Source: Castanea sativa
Taxonomy: Eukaryota > Streptophyta > Magnoliopsida > Fagales > Fagaceae
Length of the DNA: 64,000 bases
Reading direction: 5' to 3'
Assembly: GCF_040712315.1 (NCBI RefSeq)
Contig: NC_134018.1
Coordinates: forward strand, 11,800,835 to 11,864,834
This document shows positions 61,851 through 64,000 of the stretch, piece after piece. Made by a program: the position numbers and the translations under genes. The notes below the pieces were generated by a model. That model made no database searches, was not told where the DNA came from, and saw only the letters and a list, made by a program, of their open reading frames with translations. Within the stretch, counting starts at the first letter, position 1. Every line of letters begins with the position of its first letter.

Positions 61851-62560
61851 TTAGTCTTTTAGTGTGAGTATTTTCACCCATCATCATATTGATATATCAA
61901 GTCACGTGACCTTCTTCTCATCTCGTCTCTGTTTGTCTTCTTCTTATTAAGCTTTTTAAATTTTCTTGTTTTGTCCACCTAAGGCGATGATGTAAATAAA
62001 TGGGAAGGAAACTGAAAAAGTTGAATTTAACTTTTCAAGTTCTTTATTTATTGTGAATAATGAAATAGATAGGAGGCAACTTATTCAACTTTTAACTTGT
62101 GTTTTTTAGTGTGAGTATTTCAACCCACTCTCATATTGATATATTAAGCCACATGGTCTTCTTCTTCTTCTTCTTGTCTTGTCTCTATTTCTCTATCTTC
62201 TTTTTATTAAGTTTTTTAACTTTTCTTGTTTTGTCTATCTGATGTGAATAGTGTAAATAAATGGGAATGAAACTAAAAATTTGAATTTAGTTATTCAAAT
62301 TCTTCATTTACTATGAACGATGTAAATAGATAAGAAGGCACTTATTTAACTTTAAATTTTGTCTTTTTTGTGACTATCTCCACCCACCATCATATTAATA
62401 TATCAGGTCACATGACCTTCTTCCCCTTCTCTTGTCTTAAATTTCAATGCATTCCAATCATACCAGTCCATTTTAATGAATTTCAGCCTGAATTGGTTAC
62501 ACATTGTTTCTTCTCTCCTTTTTAACTAATTTGTCAACTATCGCACTCACACCATATCAT

Positions 62561-63223
62561 TGTTGTGGGCACCAAATCCTGTTGGGATGATGGTATTTGG
62601 GCCCCTAATTAAATTGTTAGGTGGGCTATCACACAATCCTACCAATTGGGCTCTAAGCTTCGCCTAGTTTAGCTTCCCTAAGCCTTAGTTCCCAACCCTC
62701 ACCAAATTTTCCCTTAACCCCTGTGTTTCCCCCTCTATGCTTTCCTTCCTCTAAAATTTTCCAACCCCTTGTTTTTTATTCCCCTTTCCCTTTTATAGCC
62801 TCTTGCTAGTGGGGTCTTCATCATTGCCTCCCCACTTCACACTTATTCCCACGTCCCTCAAAATCCCAAGGGATCCTCATGACTTTAAAGGATTCCCTCG
62901 GAACTTGTTCCAAACGCCAATGAGTACTCAACAGTGAACTTCCCCACAAGCGCAGCTTGCCCTCGATTACTGACCCTGCCATGTAAACGTCTTGTGCCTG
63001 CTTTCCTCTTTACCCATCAATGTATAGGCCGATCATCTGAAACTCCCTCTACGTGGTGTCCATTTACTTGTCATCCCGACCTTGGGGTTGGGCCTGCAGT
63101 TGTAAGGCCCGAGGTCAACTCCCTCCACGTGTATCACAACGAGTTACCCCGATGGGCCCCAAGCCCTATTTTGGGTTTTGATTAAATGGGCTTGTTAAGG
63201 CCTTCTGGGCCCAATCCCCCACA
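62561..63223 (-). repeat. LTR of a second Tat-like element, minus orientation
   Basis: TG..CA ends: TGTTGTGGGCACC on the plus-strand left, ...CCCCCACA on the right. On the minus strand it reads TGTGGGGGATTGGGCCC and is immediately preceded by a purine tract (63224-63244), so it is the 3' LTR of an element running leftward from beyond the window. GC-richer than the surroundings. Confidence 0.7.
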
Positions 63224-63244
63224 ATAGCCCCCCTCTCCCCCCGC
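63224..63244 (-). promoter_or_regulatory. Polypurine tract of the right-hand Tat-like element
   Basis: On the minus strand GGGGGGAGAGGGGGGCTAT sits directly before the LTR start TGTGGGGG. It fixes the orientation of the element. Confidence 0.65.
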
Positions 63245-63474
63245 AATCCTATTATCACTTCATGATATTAGGGTTGGGGACTTTCAGCTCGACACACGGT
63301 GGAATCTTCGAATGAAACAACAGTTGCGCCTCGGGAAGGTAAACTGTGGCATTTATTTTGCATATTCAATGACCCAGATTGATTCAACACTTCGATTACT
63401 AAGGCACGCATGCGCTGAGATAGCGGTACACGTTGTTCAACTGCTTTTTAGTTTGCATTAAATGACCTCTCCCC

Positions 63475-63483
63475 CTATATATC
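63475..63483 (+). promoter_or_regulatory. TATA box of the right-hand antisense gene
   Basis: CTATATATC about 185 nt before the ATG at 63666, in a pyrimidine-rich leader. Position matches the TATA/ATG layout of the left-hand copy (~162 nt). Confidence 0.45.
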
Positions 63484-63665
63484 TGCCTTTGTATCTCTCA
63501 TAGTTTTCTTTACATCTTTTTAAATTCGTAACTCCCTTTGCTCTCCTTTCCCGAGCCCTTAGAACTCTCCTGTGTCTCTCCTTCTCACCAAGAAGTAACT
63601 CTTGAAGTCTTCCTTCCTACTTCTTTCTCATTTTCAATCTTCCATGGTTATCTTAGTAGACAAAT

Positions 63666-64000
63666 ATGAGTTTCTCTCATCTTTTAAAATCAGATGTTAA
63701 TGTAGAGTTATTTAGGACCAAGTTCAACATCCCTCGTGATGTGAACATATTATACTGTCACGAGGATGATATTGAGGGTCAAAGGCTTCCCCACTTTGTC
63801 TTTTTTCCTTTGATGTTTATATTAGAGGGCGGAGTTAGGTTTCCTATAGATCCCCTCTTACTTAGGACTTTAGGTTTTTATGGGCTCTGCCCCGACTAGT
63901 GTCTGCCTAACTTTTACCAGGTAATGAGTTGTGTTGGGTGCCTAAACCGAATATACAACCTTAATCTAACCCACCATGACATTAACTTCCTTTGCGCCAT
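63666..64000 (+). pseudogene. Antisense gene (aORF) of the right-hand Tat-like element, partial, one stop
   Basis: ATG at 63666, then MSFSHLLKSDVNVELFRTKF, NIPRDVNILYCHEDDIEGQR, FFPLMFILEGGVRFPIDPLL and FYGLCPD, then TAG (63897-63899) where related proteins usually have Gln. The frame continues beyond it (CLPNFYQVMSCVG, NLTHHDINFLCA) to the window edge. It belongs to the same broad class of plant element-encoded proteins as the gene at 1153-3353, with no known enzymatic motif. It lies antisense to the element defined by the LTR and polypurine tract at 62561-63244. Confidence 0.7.

Larger units (their letters stand above)
58895..62440. repeat. Main array of the ~260-bp repeat, interrupted by inserted elements
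   Basis: Landmark GATGTAAATAAATG-type positions: 58970, 60349, 60612, 60858, 61138, 61984, 62244, spaced 246-280 bp once insertions at 59069-60204 and 61239-61850 are removed. Each unit has TTGATATATCAGGTCA, a CTTCTTCTT tract, TTTTTATTAAGCTTTTTAAC, two GATGTAAAT boxes, and a near-palindrome around GAATTC. Units are diverged by point changes, so it is an old array. No coding sequence. Confidence 0.85.

Overview
The window is plant nuclear DNA. It is AT-rich, with spliced genes, short introns with clean GT..AG borders, many microsatellites, and dense LTR retrotransposons, Mutator-like elements (MULEs), MITEs and Helitron-like ends. The gene and repeat families suggest a woody eudicot, possibly Fagaceae such as oak or chestnut. 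That placement is an impression from repeat families, not something the sequence proves.

Two host genes look complete, both on the minus strand. One is an S-domain (G-type lectin) receptor-like serine/threonine kinase at 14128-21800, with seven exons whose phases close exactly into 815 codons; introns 2 and 4 are swollen by repeats. The other is an F-box/LRR protein at 44343-48189, with three exons and 464 codons; its first intron holds a 226-bp unit repeated three times. Both have tandemly duplicated upstream regions. A fragment of a crooked-neck-like (Clf1) splicing-factor gene lies at 54990-55078.

Layout: 1-4311 is the 3' part of a Ty3/gypsy Tat-lineage element (end of pol, a decayed spliced gene antisense to pol, 3' LTR). 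4323-5983 is a MULE-like element with a second inverted-repeat element inside it. 6574-13803 is a complete but coding-poor LTR retrotransposon with an ATTAG target duplication and unequal LTRs. 13809-24100 holds the receptor kinase and its duplicated upstream region. 24100-32400 is repeat-rich intergenic DNA with a 696-bp solo LTR. 32401-33159 is a LINE ORF1 relic. 33220-38785 is a MULE carrying the N-terminal part of a mudrA-like transposase; its right arm is split by a 2.16-kb solo LTR. 39179-41509 is a second MULE carrying the C-terminal part of a mudrA-like transposase. 41998-42775 and 58895-62440 are arrays of a ~260-bp repeat. 43900-50300 holds the F-box gene and its duplicated flank. 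50300-58460 is mostly anonymous, with Helitron-like ends, a gene fragment and a minisatellite. 62561-64000 is the 3' end of another Tat-like element in the opposite orientation, again with an antisense gene.

The strongest non-routine observations are: (i) antisense genes with their own TATA boxes in two different Tat-like elements, the left one also with clear introns; (ii) two MULE families whose terminal repeats are built of short TCGA-cored palindromes and which carry complementary parts of mudrA-like transposases; (iii) a ~260-bp tandem repeat with a near-perfect internal palindrome that has taken several independent transposon insertions, leaving clean 9-bp or TTA target duplications.
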